Assembly (NCBI GenBank): GCA_902725215.1
Contig: CACUVI010000030.1
Span: 1 to 64,000, forward strand
Origin: Rhodospirillaceae bacterium LM-1
GTDB lineage: Bacteria > Pseudomonadota > Alphaproteobacteria > Rhodospirillales > WMHbin7
DNA: 64,000 bases
Direction: 5' to 3'
Shown here: positions 20,456 through 29,797 of the stretch, piece after piece
Layout of the letters: the number at the start of each line of letters is the position of its first letter
Position numbering within the stretch: the first letter of the stretch is position 1
Notes under the pieces: model-generated
The model's input: the letters and a program-made list of their open reading frames with translations, nothing else
What the model was told of the DNA's origin: nothing
Database searches by the model: none
Position numbers and translations under genes: made by a program

Positions 20456-22198
20456 CTATCCGACTTTCACGCCCATGCGCTTCATGATCACCCATTGCTG
20501 GATGATGGACAGCACGTTGCTCCAGGCCCAGTAGATGACCAGACCGGCCGGGAAAGTAGCCAGCATGAAGGTGAAGACGAAGGGCAGGATCATGAACATG
20601 CGGGCCTGGATGGGATCGGCGGGCTGCGGGTTCAGCTTCTGCTGCAGATACATGGTAACGCCCATGATGATCGGCCAGATGCCCAACATCATGAAGACGG
20701 GCGGGTTCCAGGGCAGCAGGCCGAACAGGGTGAACAGGTTGGTGGGATCGGGCGCCGACAGATCGTGAATCCAACCATAGAAGGGGGCGTGGCGCATTTC
20801 GATGGTGACGTACAGCACCTTGTACAGCGCGAAGAAGATGGGAATCTGCACCAGGATGGGCAAGCAGCCCGCCATGGGATTGACCTTCTCGTTCTTGTAA
20901 AGCGCCATCATCTCTTGATTCAGGCGGTTCTTGTCGTCGGCGAATTTGGTTTGCAGCTCCTTCATCTGGGGCTGCAAGGCCTTCATCTTGCTCATCGCCT
21001 TGTAAGACTTGTTGGCCAACGGGAACATCAGTCCGCGCAGGAAGACGGTCATGGCCAGAATGGCCAGCCCGAAATTGCCCAGCAGCCCGTGCAGCCATTG
21101 CAAGATGTAGAAGAAGGGCTTGGTCAGGAAATAGAACCAGCCGAAATCGATGGCCAGATCAAGCCGCTGGATGCCCAGCTTCTCGGAATAGACGTCGAGC
21201 AGCAGCACATGTTTGGCGCCCGCGAACAGATACGACTTGAACTGGATGCTAGCACCCGGCGCCAGCGCTTGCACGCGGCCCAGAAAATCCGTCTGATACT
21301 TGTCGTGCTGATCCAGGCGACGATGCAAGAATCGGGCGTCCACCTCGGCCTTGGGATCAGGGGCCACGGCGGCCAGCCAATATTTGTCGGTGATGCCTAC
21401 CCAGCCGCCGGTGACGTTCTTTTCGACGACTTCGCCCTTCTCGTCCAGGTCCTCGTACTTCACTTCCTTGGAAGCGCCGCCGAATACGCCGATCGGCCCT
21501 TCGTGCAGGATGTACAGATTTTCCAGCTTGGGCTTGTCGGTGCGCGACACCAGCCCGTAAGGGGCAAGGCTGTAAGCGCTCGCCCCGTCATTCTTCACCT
21601 GATCGGTGATGGTGAACATATATTCCTCGTCCACCTCGATGGTGCGCAGGAAGGTCAGCCCCTCGCCGTTCGACCAGGACAAGGTGACCGGCTTGCCCGG
21701 CTCCAGTGTGGGAGTGGCGGTCGTCCACACGCTGTCGGGGCCGGGCAAGGTGGGTCTGGCTTCGCCAGCCGCCACCCAGCCGAATTCGGCGTAATAGGGA
21801 GCCGCCGAGCCTGCGGGCGAGAACATCACGATCTCGGGGCTGGCGGCATCAAGCGATTCTCTGAACTTGGCCAGTGTAATGTCGTCCAGCCGACCACCCG
21901 CCAGCGAAACCGAACCATGCAGCTTGGGCGTGGAAATGCGCAGGCGCGGCGCTTCGCTGAGCGCCTTCGAGCGCAGCACTTCCGGGCTGGGGGCAAGGGC
22001 CGCGATGGCGGCTGGTGCTCCGGGCACAGGCGCGCTGGGCACGGCGGAGGTGCTTGGCGTCGGTGCCGCCGTCTGGGTCGAGAGCGCCTGCTGGGCGGGA
22101 TCGACCGGCTGGAACGACTTTCCGAACATGTATTCCCAGCCGATCAGGACCATCGCCGTTAAAGCGACGAACAGGATCATATTGCGGTTATCGGACAT
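20456..22198 (-). CDS. yidC: Membrane protein insertase YidC
   Basis: 580 residues. N-terminal TM '[19 protein letters not shown]', then a Thr/Ala/Pro-rich linker and a large periplasmic beta domain (about 70-350). The five-helix insertase core begins '[42 protein letters not shown]'. The conserved Arg in 'LRGLMFPL' and the cytoplasmic '[15 protein letters not shown]' hairpin are present. YidC inserts and folds inner-membrane proteins. Its start is overlapped by 11 nt with yidD upstream. Confidence 0.97.
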   Translation of the reverse strand: MSDNRNMILFVALTAMVLIGWEYMFGKSFQPVDPAQQALSTQTAAPTPSTSAVPSAPVPGAPAAIAALAPSPEVLRSKALSEAPRLRISTPKLHGSVSLAGGRLDDITLAKFRESLDAASPEIVMFSPAGSAAPYYAEFGWVAAGEARPTLPGPDSVWTTATPTLEPGKPVTLSWSNGEGLTFLRTIEVDEEYMFTITDQVKNDGASAYSLAPYGLVSRTDKPKLENLYILHEGPIGVFGGASKEVKYEDLDEKGEVVEKNVTGGWVGITDKYWLAAVAPDPKAEVDARFLHRRLDQHDKYQTDFLGRVQALAPGASIQFKSYLFAGAKHVLLLDVYSEKLGIQRLDLAIDFGWFYFLTKPFFYILQWLHGLLGNFGLAILAMTVFLRGLMFPLANKSYKAMSKMKALQPQMKELQTKFADDKNRLNQEMMALYKNEKVNPMAGCLPILVQIPIFFALYKVLYVTIEMRHAPFYGWIHDLSAPDPTNLFTLFGLLPWNPPVFMMLGIWPIIMGVTMYLQQKLNPQPADPIQARMFMILPFVFTFMLATFPAGLVIYWAWSNVLSIIQQWVIMKRMGVKVG

Positions 22199-22451
22199 CG
22201 GCAGGGTTCCTCGAGCTTATAGACGTTTCTTTGGCGGGCACCGGGTCATAGCCCGAACCGCCCCAGGGATGACAGCGCCCCAGGCGCTTTGCGGCCAGCC
22301 AGCCGCCCTTGATCGCCCCATGAACTTCCACCGCCTCGGCAGCATAGGCCGAACAAGAGGGGCCGAAACGGCAGGTCGGCCCCACCAGCGGGGACAGCAC
22401 AAGCTGATAGGCGCGGATCAGGAGCCTAAGAAGGTGGGCGGCAGGACTCAT
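22188..22451 (-). CDS. yidD: Membrane protein insertion efficiency factor YidD
   Basis: 87 residues. The family core '[62 protein letters not shown]' carries the conserved Cys residues ([14 protein letters not shown]). YidD assists YidC. It overlaps rnpA at its start and yidC at its end, in the usual rnpA-yidD-yidC order. Confidence 0.95.
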   Translation of the reverse strand: MSPAAHLLRLLIRAYQLVLSPLVGPTCRFGPSCSAYAAEAVEVHGAIKGGWLAAKRLGRCHPWGGSGYDPVPAKETSISSRNPADVR

Positions 22452-22918
22452 GCTGCGGGCTGGCCATCCTGGGGGTTGGCGGGTTTCATAGCGCCCACAC
22501 GTTTAAGCGACCCTAGCAGGTCTTGCAACAACAGAGCGAAGGGACGGACCAGAGTTTCTGTCCGCCCGATGATGACAAAATCGTAATCTTCTCTGGCGTT
22601 TTGCGGCAAAACCTGATCTGCCGCCGCTTTTAGGCGCCGTCTGGCGCGGTTGCGGGCCACCGCGTTGCCCACCTTGCGCGAGCAGGTAAAGCCGATGCGA
22701 GGCGCGGGAGATGAACCGGAAACCCCAGCCTGAGCCGCGCCCGTCTGGGGACAATTCGCGCCAAAAGCCGGATCGCCCGAAGGATCCGGCTTTTGGGGAT
22801 GGCGCTCAGATGGCTGGGGGGCGGCCTGAAGAATCAGGCCGGGCGAGGCGGCTTTGCGGCCGGAACCCGCCAGTCGCAGGAACTCGGCCCGCTGCTTCAA
22901 GCGGCCGAGCTTGCTCAT
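22448..22918 (-). CDS. rnpA: Ribonuclease P protein component with an internal insertion
   Basis: 156 residues, about 30-40 longer than typical. '[25 protein letters not shown]' and '[24 protein letters not shown]' (the RNR motif, about 74-98) are the standard RnpA halves, but residues about 33-73 are an insertion of low complexity (Pro, Gly, Ser, Ala). The DNA for residues about 41-53 is a perfect 14-bp palindrome (22761-22796). The frame is kept, so the protein is probably functional. RnpA assists the RNase P RNA in tRNA 5' maturation. It lies 7 nt after rpmH and overlaps yidD by 4 nt. Confidence 0.93.
   Translation of the reverse strand: MSKLGRLKQRAEFLRLAGSGRKAASPGLILQAAPQPSERHPQKPDPSGDPAFGANCPQTGAAQAGVSGSSPAPRIGFTCSRKVGNAVARNRARRRLKAAADQVLPQNAREDYDFVIIGRTETLVRPFALLLQDLLGSLKRVGAMKPANPQDGQPAA
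22761..22796. repeat. Palindromic element inside rnpA coding sequence
   Basis: Perfect 14-bp arms CCAAAAGCCGGATC / GATCCGGCTTTTGG surround an 8-nt loop. The palindrome encodes about 13 residues of the RnpA insertion. A second, 7-bp hairpin (GGCCTGA-AGAA-TCAGGCC, 22823-22840) and imperfect outer arms (CCCCAGCC near 22723 and GGCTGGGG near 22812) extend the structure. Confidence 0.7.
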
Positions 22919-22925
22919 GCGAAAG

Positions 22926-23060
22926 CTAGGCCGACAGCCGCTTGCGGCCCCGGGCGCGGCGGCGATTGATCACGTTGCGGCCGCCAACGGTGGCCATGCG
23001 AGAACGAAAGCCATGGCGACGGGCGCGAACGATCTTGCTGGGCTGAAAAGTGCGCTTCAC
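22926..23060 (-). CDS. rpmH: 50S ribosomal protein L34
   Basis: 44 residues, the full L34 length: '[20 protein letters not shown]' then '[21 protein letters not shown]'. The start is a GTG at 23060, with GGAG about 9 nt upstream; no ATG lies at the right place. L34 is a large-subunit protein. First gene of the rpmH-rnpA-yidD-yidC-ysxC-argB run, preceded by a good sigma-70 promoter. Confidence 0.96.
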   Translation of the reverse strand: MKRTFQPSKIVRARRHGFRSRMATVGGRNVINRRRARGRKRLSA

Positions 23061-23106
23061 GGTACATACTCCGGTTTTAGGCAAGTCTTTTGAAATTGAG
23101 CGTGGT

Positions 23107-23135
23107 CGTATAGCGGGTTCAGGGGGGGAAGTCAA
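23107..23135 (-). promoter_or_regulatory. rpmH operon promoter
   Basis: On the minus strand TTGACT (23135-23130) and TATACG (23112-23107) are separated by 17 nt, placing the transcript start about 40 nt before the rpmH GTG. Confidence 0.65.
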
Positions 23136-23165
23136 CGGCAAGGACGCTCCGGCTTTCCGCGCCCC

Positions 23166-23197
23166 TTGCGATGAGGCCGAATTAAGACTAAATTCGG
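23166..23197 (+). promoter_or_regulatory. Promoter/operator of Phd/ParE module
   Basis: TTGCGA (23166-23171), a 17-nt spacer and TAAATT (23189-23194) form the promoter. CCGAATT/AATTCGG (23177-23183 and 23191-23197) form an inverted repeat overlapping the -10 box, a likely antitoxin operator. Confidence 0.5.
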
Positions 23198-23220
23198 TCC
23201 ATTCCGATGGAGATCCGCTC

Positions 23221-23496
23221 ATGAGCCTTGCTCGGCATATAAAGCCCATCAGCTACCTGAAGGCCAATGCCGCCCATGTCCTCGATCAGCTGGCCGAGGA
23301 CCGCACCCCTTTGGTGATTACCCAGAACGGCGAGGCCAAAGCGGTCATCCAAGACATTGCTTCGTTCGAGGAATCGCAGGAGACGATGGCGTTGTTGAAA
23401 ATTCTTGCCCTTGGCAACCGCGAGGTCGAAGAGGGCAAGACCAAACCGCTCCACGAGGTGGCGGCCCGCTTGCGCGCCAGGAAGGCCGTTGACTGA
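23221..23496 (+). CDS. Phd/YefM family antitoxin
   Basis: 91 residues. '[45 protein letters not shown]' is the standard Phd/YefM N-terminal DNA-binding domain. The C-terminal charged tail wraps the toxin in this family. ATG 23221 begins just after the inverted repeat and promoter. Its stop overlaps the toxin ATG by one base (TGATG). Confidence 0.88.
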   Translation: MSLARHIKPISYLKANAAHVLDQLAEDRTPLVITQNGEAKAVIQDIASFEESQETMALLKILALGNREVEEGKTKPLHEVAARLRARKAVD

Positions 23497-23822
23497 TGCG
23501 CCATCTGGTGCAACTGACCGCCAGCGCCGAGAAAGACCTGGAGGACCTTCATTCCTACATCGCCCGGCAAGATTCTTTAGCCAACGCCGACCGTCTTTTG
23601 GACCGTTTGCTGGAAGCCAGCGAAAGTCTGGCCGATGCGCCAGAGCGCGGCGCCATTCCCAGGGAATTGGCAGCCCTGGGGATTCGAGATTACCGGCAGA
23701 TCATCTTCAAGCCTTACCGGATCATCTACCGCGTCATGGGTGCGAACGTCTTCGTCTATCTGATCGCCGATGGACGCAGGGACATGCGAGCGCTGTTGGA
23801 ATTGCGGCTCGTAGGCAACTAG
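23496..23822 (+). CDS. RelE/ParE family toxin
   Basis: 108 residues. 'LTASAEKDLEDLHSYIARQDSLANADRLLDRLLEASESLADAPERG' and 'YRQIIFKPYRIIYRVMGANVFVYLIADGRRDMRALLELRL' are typical of ParE-type toxins: helical hairpin, then an antiparallel sheet ending in 'ADGRRDM'. ParE toxins usually poison gyrase, RelE toxins cut mRNA; the absence of a clear RelE catalytic set favours ParE. Partner of the Phd antitoxin upstream. Confidence 0.88.
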   Translation: MRHLVQLTASAEKDLEDLHSYIARQDSLANADRLLDRLLEASESLADAPERGAIPRELAALGIRDYRQIIFKPYRIIYRVMGANVFVYLIADGRRDMRALLELRLVGN

Positions 23823-23827
23823 CTCCG

Positions 23828-24253
23828 TTACCCCCCCTTCGCCCGTTCGTGTCTTGTGCTGGCAATTTCGTCCAGCATCTTCTGCTCGCGCCGATTGGCT
23901 TCCTCCAACTCTTTCTTGGCGCGGTTCTTCTCGACCTCTTCCACGGTTTTCAGATCCTTGTAGGCCTCGGCCAAGCGGTCCTGCGCGGCCAGAATTTCCT
24001 TGGCCATGGCCGCCAGCAGGCGAAGCAGCTTGGCCTTGTTGTCAAGATAGCGCTGGGCGTAGCCGCCATAGGTAAAGCCCGCCAGAGTGGGGTCTTCGGC
24101 TGCCGTCTTCTGCTCGTCGAGCAGGTCCTGTTCCAGCACCGCCAGCAACGTGCGCAATTCATCCTCGCGCGCCAGCAGAACCCCCAGTTCGCGCCTGCGC
24201 TCGTCTACCGTCCATTTGTTCAGACGGATCAGGGTTTTCAGCTTTTTAGCCAT
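23828..24253 (-). CDS. fliJ: Flagellar FliJ-like protein
   Basis: 141 residues, almost entirely coiled coil with high Lys/Glu/Arg/Gln. 'LIRLNKWTVDERRRELGVLLAREDELRTLLAVLEQDL' resembles the FliJ N-terminal helix. FliJ is a chaperone-escort protein in the flagellar type III export ATPase complex. The fliI gene ends 2 nt upstream, which supports the assignment; sequence alone would be ambiguous because coiled coils are generic. Confidence 0.8.
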   Translation of the reverse strand: MAKKLKTLIRLNKWTVDERRRELGVLLAREDELRTLLAVLEQDLLDEQKTAAEDPTLAGFTYGGYAQRYLDNKAKLLRLLAAMAKEILAAQDRLAEAYKDLKTVEEVEKNRAKKELEEANRREQKMLDEIASTRHERAKGG

Positions 24254-24255
24254 GG

Positions 24256-25578
24256 CTATTGCGCCAGAATCTCAGCCAATTGCTGGTAGCCGCCAGCTAG
24301 GTCGGCCGCTTCCTTCTTGCCTTGCGACAAGAACGCCTCGATGGCGGGATAATATTTGATCGCCTCATCCACGGCGGCATCGGTGCCCCTGCGATAAGCG
24401 CCCAGCCGGATCAGTTCGGCCATGTCCTCATACACGGCCAGATAACGCCTGGCCTTCGAGACGATGGCGTTCTCCTCGTCGGAATTGCAGCCCGGCATGG
24501 TTCTGCTCACGCTGCGCAGAATATTGATGGCGGGATAGCGGCCGCGCTCGGCGATGGCGCGGTCCAGCACGATATGGCCGTCCAGAATGGCGCGCACGGC
24601 GTCCGAGATCGGCTCGTTGGTGTCGTCGCCTTCCACCAGCACGGTGAACAGGCCGGTGATGTTGCCTTGGCCCGGCCCGCCGGGTCCGGCGCGTTCCAGC
24701 AATTTCGGCAGTTCGGCGAAGACCGATGGGGTATAGCCCTTCGAAGCGGGCGGCTCGCCCGCTGACAAGCTGATCTCGCGCTGGGCCATGGCGAATCGCG
24801 TGACCGAGTCCATCAAGCACAGCACGTCATTGCCCGCGTCGCGATAATATTCCGCGACCGCCATGGTGACATAGGCCGCCTGCCTGCGCATGAGCGGCGA
24901 TTCGTCCGAAGTGGCGACCACCACCACCGAACGCTTCAGTCCATCCTCGCCCAGATCGTCCTCGATGAATTCTCGGGCCTCGCGCCCGCGCTCGCCGACT
25001 AGGCCGATCACGCTGACCTGGGCCTTGGTATGTTTGGCCATCATCGACAAGACGCTGGATTTGCCCACACCCGAGCCTGCGAAAATGCCCATGCGCTGGC
25101 CGCGACAGCAGGTCAGGAACGTGTTGATGGCGCGAATGCCCAGATCGATCTTGCCCGCTACCCTTTGCCGGGAATGCGCAGGCGGTGGCCGGTTGTGGAT
25201 GGGATAGGGTTTTTCGCCGCCCGGTAGCGGCCCCTTGCCGTCGATCGGCTCGCCCATGGCGTTGATCACCCGGCCCAGCCAGGAAGGATCGGGATACAGC
25301 ACCGGCTCGGCATTGGCGACCTCGACCCGGCAGCCCAACCCCACCCCGTCCAAGGGAGAAAAGGGCATCAGAAGGGCGCGTCCCTCGCGGAATCCCACGA
25401 CTTCGCAGGTCACCAGCCGATTGGCGCGGGCCACGATCTGGCAACGGTCGCCCACCGACAGGTTGTTCTGGACCCCGCCAATCTCGACCAGCATGCCCTG
25501 AACAGCCGTCACCCGACCGTAAATCTGGTTGTCGGGCACTCGATCAATGTCGTTTAGAAGATTTCGCAGCAGGACCAT
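24256..25578 (-). CDS. fliI: Flagellum-specific ATP synthase FliI
   Basis: 440 residues. P-loop 'AGSGVGKS' at about 167-174, '[16 protein letters not shown]', Walker B '[19 protein letters not shown]' and '[25 protein letters not shown]', all typical of FliI/type III export ATPases and distinct from F1 beta. It energises export of flagellar rod, hook and filament proteins. It is divergent from ctrA with about 70 nt between the starts, which contain TTAA half-sites, consistent with CtrA control of flagellar genes. Confidence 0.96.
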   Translation of the reverse strand: MVLLRNLLNDIDRVPDNQIYGRVTAVQGMLVEIGGVQNNLSVGDRCQIVARANRLVTCEVVGFREGRALLMPFSPLDGVGLGCRVEVANAEPVLYPDPSWLGRVINAMGEPIDGKGPLPGGEKPYPIHNRPPPAHSRQRVAGKIDLGIRAINTFLTCCRGQRMGIFAGSGVGKSSVLSMMAKHTKAQVSVIGLVGERGREAREFIEDDLGEDGLKRSVVVVATSDESPLMRRQAAYVTMAVAEYYRDAGNDVLCLMDSVTRFAMAQREISLSAGEPPASKGYTPSVFAELPKLLERAGPGGPGQGNITGLFTVLVEGDDTNEPISDAVRAILDGHIVLDRAIAERGRYPAINILRSVSRTMPGCNSDEENAIVSKARRYLAVYEDMAELIRLGAYRRGTDAAVDEAIKYYPAIEAFLSQGKKEAADLAGGYQQLAEILAQ

Positions 25579-25599
25579 GGGAAACCGCAGCTTGAACAG

Positions 25600-25633
25600 T
25601 TAACAATCTCGGCATAAAGTTAATATATCTTAA
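25600..25633. promoter_or_regulatory. Candidate CtrA half-sites between fliI and ctrA
   Basis: TTAA occurs at 25600-25603, 25620-25623 and 25630-25633 in the 70-nt divergent gap. The last pair is spaced by 6 nt, close to the TTAA-N7-TTAA CtrA consensus but one base short. Confidence 0.35.
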
Positions 25634-25648
25634 AGAGGGGGGCTTGGC

Positions 25649-26338
25649 ATGCGCGTCTTGTTGGTGGAAGACGATCCGGCGACCAGCAAAAGCATCGAAC
25701 TGATGCTGAAGAGCGAAGGCATGGTGGTGGATGCCGCGGGCCTGGGCGAAGACGGGCTGGATATCGCCAAACTGTACGACTACGACATCGTCATCCTGGA
25801 TCTGATGCTGCCCGATATGGACGGCTTCGAAGTGCTGCGCCGTTTGCGTGCCAACAAGGTGGAAACGCCGGTCCTGATCCTGACCGGCTTGGCCGACACC
25901 GACCGCAAGGTGAAGGGCCTCTCGGGCGGCGCCGACGATTATCTGACCAAACCCTTCGACAAGGGCGAACTGATCGCGCGCCTGCAAGCCATCGTGCGCC
26001 GCGCCAAGGGCCATGCCCAATCGGTGATTCATACCGGCAAGCTGGCGGTCAATCTGGAAAGCCGGGTGGCCAACGTCAACGGCGAACCATTGAAATTGAC
26101 CGGCAAGGAATACGGCATCCTTGAATTGCTCAGCCTGCGCAAGGGCGCCACGCTGACCAAGGAAACTTTCCTCAATCACCTGTATGGCGGCATCGACGAG
26201 CCAGAACTGAAGATCATCGACGTCTTCATCTGCAAGCTGCGCAAGAAGCTGGCCCAGGCCACCGGCGGCGAAAGTTACATCGAAACCGTCTGGGGGCGCG
26301 GCTATGTGCTGCGCGATCCCGATGATAAGAGTGCGTGA
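25649..26338 (+). CDS. ctrA: Cell cycle response regulator CtrA
   Basis: 229 residues. N-terminal receiver with phospho-acceptor Asp51 in '[20 protein letters not shown]' and the CtrA-typical '[34 protein letters not shown]'. The C-terminal winged-helix domain, '[52 protein letters not shown]', is almost invariant in CtrA orthologues. In free-living Rhodospirillales CtrA mainly controls motility and is not essential; its position opposite fliI agrees. A GAGGGGGG Shine-Dalgarno precedes the ATG. Its stop overlaps the start of a glycosyltransferase (GTGA). Confidence 0.95.
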   Translation: MRVLLVEDDPATSKSIELMLKSEGMVVDAAGLGEDGLDIAKLYDYDIVILDLMLPDMDGFEVLRRLRANKVETPVLILTGLADTDRKVKGLSGGADDYLTKPFDKGELIARLQAIVRRAKGHAQSVIHTGKLAVNLESRVANVNGEPLKLTGKEYGILELLSLRKGATLTKETFLNHLYGGIDEPELKIIDVFICKLRKKLAQATGGESYIETVWGRGYVLRDPDDKSA

Positions 26339-27522
26339 CGAACACGAAGCCCCCCATCGTCATCAACTGGCAGGCCGGGACCGGCTCGGGCTGGGGGCTG
26401 TACGGCTTCAATCTCGCCTTGCATCTGAAGTTGCAGGGACGAGGCGTGTCGTTGCTCTGGCCACCTGCCGACAGCCAGGCTCCGCCGCTTGAAAGCCGCC
26501 TGTTCCAGGCCATCGTTCAGCAATCAAGCGAGCTGCAAAGCCGCTTTCGGGATTTAGGCGAAGGCCAGCGCCTGGACTTGTCGGCAACCGCACTGCATGG
26601 GCTGGGCGAGGAATTGTTGCCCCCACCCATGGGCGGGCGCGAGATGCGGGGGGCGAGGAATTTCGGCGTGACGTTCTTCGTCGATCCGGCGCTGGGCGCC
26701 GAGGCCCGCGCCATCGGCAACGGGTTGGACGGCGTGATCGCCGGATCGACCTGGAACGCCGTGCTGCTGGAGGCGGCGGGCGTGCCCCGCGTGCATCTGG
26801 TCGTTCAAGGCATCGATACCGGCTCTTTCCATCTGGCCCCCAAGGCGGGCTTGCTGGCCGACCGTTATGTGATTTTCTCGGGCGGCAAGCTGGAATTCAG
26901 GAAGGGCCAGGACATCGTGCTGGCCGCCTATCGCCAATTCAAGCGCCGCCATCCCGAGGCTCTGCTGATGGCGGCTTGGCACAATGGCTGGGCCAAGTCG
27001 GCGGCCAGCATCGAATTGTCGCCGCACGCCATGCCACCCGTTCCCCTGGACGGCGACGCTAGGCCGGACATCAAGGCATGGCTGGCGCTGCAAGGCCTTG
27101 GCGACGACGATGTTTTCCTGCTGCCCAACCTGCCCAATTTCCAAATGGCCCCCCTCCTGCGCGAAGCCGATCTGGCCCTCTTTCCCAGCCGCTGCGAACC
27201 CGGCACCAATTTGCCCGCCATGGAAGCGATGGCGCTGGGCGTGCCCACCATTTTGTCGGCCAACACCGGGCATCTCGATTTCGCCGATCCTACCATCGCC
27301 TATCTGCTGCATGAGCAGGGGCGCGTGAAAGACCTTGCCTTCCACCGTTCGACCGAAGGGTGGGGGGAAAGTTCGCCCGAAGAATTGCTTGTTGCAATGG
27401 AGCGCGTTTACGAACGACGCGATGAAGCAAGGGCCTTGGGCGTTGCCGCTGCGAAAAAATTGTCGGCGTTCAGTTGGGCCAATCAGTTGGATCAGCTCAT
27501 GGCGGTGATTGATTCCGCCTAA
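26335..27522 (+). CDS. Glycosyltransferase (GT4-like)
   Basis: 395 residues starting at a GTG that overlaps the ctrA stop. '[27 protein letters not shown]' is an acceptor-side Gly-rich loop, and '[34 protein letters not shown]' carries the E-x7-E type nucleotide-sugar motif of GT-B enzymes. The '[30 protein letters not shown]' strand-helix matches GT4 family members. The donor and acceptor are unknown; envelope polysaccharide or flagellin glycosylation are possibilities. Translational coupling to ctrA implies coexpression. It converges on the next gene with a 4-nt overlap. Confidence 0.85.
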   Translation: MTNTKPPIVINWQAGTGSGWGLYGFNLALHLKLQGRGVSLLWPPADSQAPPLESRLFQAIVQQSSELQSRFRDLGEGQRLDLSATALHGLGEELLPPPMGGREMRGARNFGVTFFVDPALGAEARAIGNGLDGVIAGSTWNAVLLEAAGVPRVHLVVQGIDTGSFHLAPKAGLLADRYVIFSGGKLEFRKGQDIVLAAYRQFKRRHPEALLMAAWHNGWAKSAASIELSPHAMPPVPLDGDARPDIKAWLALQGLGDDDVFLLPNLPNFQMAPLLREADLALFPSRCEPGTNLPAMEAMALGVPTILSANTGHLDFADPTIAYLLHEQGRVKDLAFHRSTEGWGESSPEELLVAMERVYERRDEARALGVAAAKKLSAFSWANQLDQLMAVIDSA

Positions 27523-28106
27523 CGGTTCCGCAACTCTTCGCGTAGTTCTTCCAGCCTAGCCCTGAAACCTTCGGCGTCGCCGTAATCGACGAAGCGGCTG
27601 TAGCGGGCGTGTGGATTTTTCACGCGCGAGGCATGCTTGATCGGGCACCAATATTGCTCGGTCCGACTGGCCACCTCGCTGACCAGGGCCGCCAGCCCGT
27701 TGGCGTAACCGCAATAGACGCAGTTCAACTTCTCGACCGCGTTGAGATAGGCCAGTTGGTGGCGGTCGATGATGATGTAATCGGAGCGCTTGGCGGGCTT
27801 GATGCCCCAGATCGGAAAGCAGACCGCCTGATAAAGCGCGACCGACAGATCAAGGACCGCGAAGGGAACGATCAAGGAATAGATGACCGGCGCCGTAATC
27901 AGGCGCGACAATTGCGAATGGCGCAGAAAAGATAGCAGGCCTGTCTTGAATTGCTTATGCCGTTCCCGGATTCCGGCTTCGAAGACGACCCGGCCCTGTT
28001 CGACCTGATAACTGAATTCGGCCCGCTTGGCGTCGATGCGCGCTTCCAGCGCCTCTTCCACCTCGCGCAGCTTGGCCAACAGGTCCTTGGTTTCGATGTC
28101 GAGCAT
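27519..28106 (-). CDS. Conserved membrane protein with coiled coil and Cys/His cluster
   Basis: 195 residues of unknown function. Residues 1-50 are a charged coiled coil, about 70-105 hold two hydrophobic segments ('LITAPVIYSLIVPFAVLDLSVALYQAVCFPIWG'), and the C-terminal cytoplasmic part has 'LNCVYCGYANG' (C129, C132) followed by C154 and H158, a possible metal site. The C-terminus is again helical and acidic/basic. Its ATG overlaps the stop of the glutathione transferase gene by one base, so they form an operon with the small ORF upstream. Confidence 0.65.
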   Translation of the reverse strand: MLDIETKDLLAKLREVEEALEARIDAKRAEFSYQVEQGRVVFEAGIRERHKQFKTGLLSFLRHSQLSRLITAPVIYSLIVPFAVLDLSVALYQAVCFPIWGIKPAKRSDYIIIDRHQLAYLNAVEKLNCVYCGYANGLAALVSEVASRTEQYWCPIKHASRVKNPHARYSRFVDYGDAEGFRARLEELREELRNR

Positions 28107-28720
28107 CAGCCGACCGCTATGCCCTTGATCACGGCGGGTCTTGCGCCGATCGCCGACAGCCAGCGCGCCACATTGGGAAATTCGCCGATGTCGATTTCCT
28201 GGCGCGGATGCGCCGCAATCCAGGGATAGGCGGCCATGTCGGCGATGGAATAGTCGCCCGCCATGAACGCAGCTTCGCCCAGCCGCTTGTTCAGCACGCC
28301 GTAAAGCCGTTTGGTCTCACTCTTATAGCGCTCGATCCCATAGGGCACCTTCTCGGGCGCGAAATGCAGAAAGTGATGGGTTTGCCCCAGCATGGGGCCA
28401 AGCCCGCCCATCTGAAACATCAGCCATTGCAGCGCCAAGGTTCGCCCGCGCCGGTCTTGGGGCAGGAACTGGCCGGTCTTTTCGGCCAGATAAATCAGAA
28501 TGGCCCCGGATTCGAAGACCGTGATCGGCTGGCCGTCCGGTCCATCCTGATCCTGGATTACAGGAATCTTGTTGTTGGGATTGAGGGCTAGGAATTCAGG
28601 AGAGAACTGCTCGCCTTTGGTGATATCCACCTTGTGCAGCCGGTAGGGCAGCCCCATTTCCTCAAGCGCGATGGAGATTTTGCGCCCATTGGGGGTCGCC
28701 CAGCTGTAAAAGTCGATCAT
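28106..28720 (-). CDS. Glutathione S-transferase (YghU/YfcG-like)
   Basis: 204 residues. The thioredoxin-fold N-terminal domain begins 'MIDFYSWATPNGRKISIALEEMGL', where Thr/Asn of 'TPNGRK' replace the usual catalytic Tyr/Ser, as in the disulfide-bond reductase group YfcG/YghU. 'NNKIPVIQD' supplies the cis-Pro, and 'FESGAILIYLAEKTG' the glutathione gamma-Glu site. The C-terminal helical domain has 'YSIADMAAYPW'. It may reduce disulfides or organic hydroperoxides with glutathione. Middle gene of a three-gene minus-strand operon. Confidence 0.88.
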   Translation of the reverse strand: MIDFYSWATPNGRKISIALEEMGLPYRLHKVDITKGEQFSPEFLALNPNNKIPVIQDQDGPDGQPITVFESGAILIYLAEKTGQFLPQDRRGRTLALQWLMFQMGGLGPMLGQTHHFLHFAPEKVPYGIERYKSETKRLYGVLNKRLGEAAFMAGDYSIADMAAYPWIAAHPRQEIDIGEFPNVARWLSAIGARPAVIKGIAVG

Positions 28721-28960
28721 TTACAGCACCGTCATCCTAAATTCACGGGGCGAGAGCGATTCCTCGCGCTCCACCGGGATGCCCTGATAGAACCAAAGGT
28801 CGGCGGCCACCCCGCCTTCGTCGGGCGGACGCTGGGCAATCCAGTACTTGTCCTTCAATTCGTTGAATAAACCAGGCCCCACCCGGATCAGGTGGGGGGT
28901 CTTGCCACGCACGGCGCACTCGGCCACCGCATCGCGCAACTCAGTCAGGACATCGCTCAT
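28721..28960 (-). CDS. Hypothetical small protein
   Basis: 79 residues, not recognised. Soluble, mixed alpha/beta, acidic N-terminus 'MSDVLTELRDAVAECAVRG' and C-terminal 'GIPVEREESLSPREFRMTVL'. Coding potential is supported by its exact abutment to the glutathione transferase start and by normal codon use. First gene of the three-gene operon; divergent from the GT2 gene, with 66 nt between them. Confidence 0.55.
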   Translation of the reverse strand: MSDVLTELRDAVAECAVRGKTPHLIRVGPGLFNELKDKYWIAQRPPDEGGVAADLWFYQGIPVEREESLSPREFRMTVL

Positions 28961-29026
28961 ATTTCTTTATATACCATTCGGCCACAGCTTGCCAAACTTG
29001 CCGCACTCTGGATAATGCGCCGCATC

Positions 29027-29797
29027 ATGTCAAAGATACCCGATCCTTTCGCCCCGCCCCCCGCCTGTAGCCAGGTTTCCGTGGTCGTGCCTGCGCAAAA
29101 CGAAGATGAAAACGTGGTGCCGTTGATCGAAGAAATCGATAAGGCCCTGAACGGCTTCATCGAATTCGAGATGGTCTTCGTCGATGACGGCAGCACCGAC
29201 GCCACTTGGCAGCGCCTGCAACAGGCCAGAACCCGCTTCCCAAACCTTGTCATCCTGCGCCACGCCAAGGGCTGCGGGCAAAGTGTGGCCATCCGCTCGG
29301 GCGTTAAGGCGGCGCAGTATCCCTGGATCGCCACCCTGGATGGCGACGGCCAGAACGATCCGGCCGACATTCCCGCCCTGGTCAAAGCGCTGAACGCGCT
29401 AGCCCAGAATGGACAGCCGGTTATGATGGCGGGCCAACGGGCCAAGCGCCGCGATACATGGCTTCGCCGCTTTTCATCCAGGGTTGCCAATGGCGTGCGC
29501 CAATTCTTGCTGAACGACGCCACGCCGGACACCGGTTGCGGATTGAAGCTGTTTCCGCGCCAATCCTTTCTGGACATGGCCCATTTCAACCATTTGCACC
29601 GTTTCCTGCCCGCCATGATGATCCGCCAAGGCGGGCGCGTCTTAAGCGTGCCGGTCAACCACCGCCCCCGCGAGCGCGGCATTTCCAAATATGGGCTTTG
29701 GAATCGCCTGTGGGTGGGCATCGTCGATCTGTTCGGCGTGATGTGGCTGATGAGCCGCCCGATGGCCCCGAAGGTGACGGAAGTCGAAGGCCGATGA
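29027..29797 (+). CDS. Glycosyltransferase family 2 (DPM1/ArnC-like)
   Basis: 256 residues. 'QVSVVVPAQNEDENVVPLIEEI' and 'MVFVDDGSTDAT' are the GT-A nucleotide-binding motifs, 'ATLDGDGQNDPADIP' contains the DxD, and 'RERGISKYGLWNRLWVGIVDLFGVMWLM' is the C-terminal amphipathic/membrane-associated end seen in polyprenyl-phosphate sugar transferases. It likely makes a lipid-linked sugar. ATG 29027 is chosen; an in-frame ATG 12 nt upstream is equally possible. Its stop overlaps the next ATG (ATGA). Confidence 0.88.
   Translation: MSKIPDPFAPPPACSQVSVVVPAQNEDENVVPLIEEIDKALNGFIEFEMVFVDDGSTDATWQRLQQARTRFPNLVILRHAKGCGQSVAIRSGVKAAQYPWIATLDGDGQNDPADIPALVKALNALAQNGQPVMMAGQRAKRRDTWLRRFSSRVANGVRQFLLNDATPDTGCGLKLFPRQSFLDMAHFNHLHRFLPAMMIRQGGRVLSVPVNHRPRERGISKYGLWNRLWVGIVDLFGVMWLMSRPMAPKVTEVEGR

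Noticed and set aside
19904-22162. 752-residue open frame antisense to ysxC and yidC
   Set aside because: It spans two certain genes on the other strand, has no recognisable domain and shows shadow composition.
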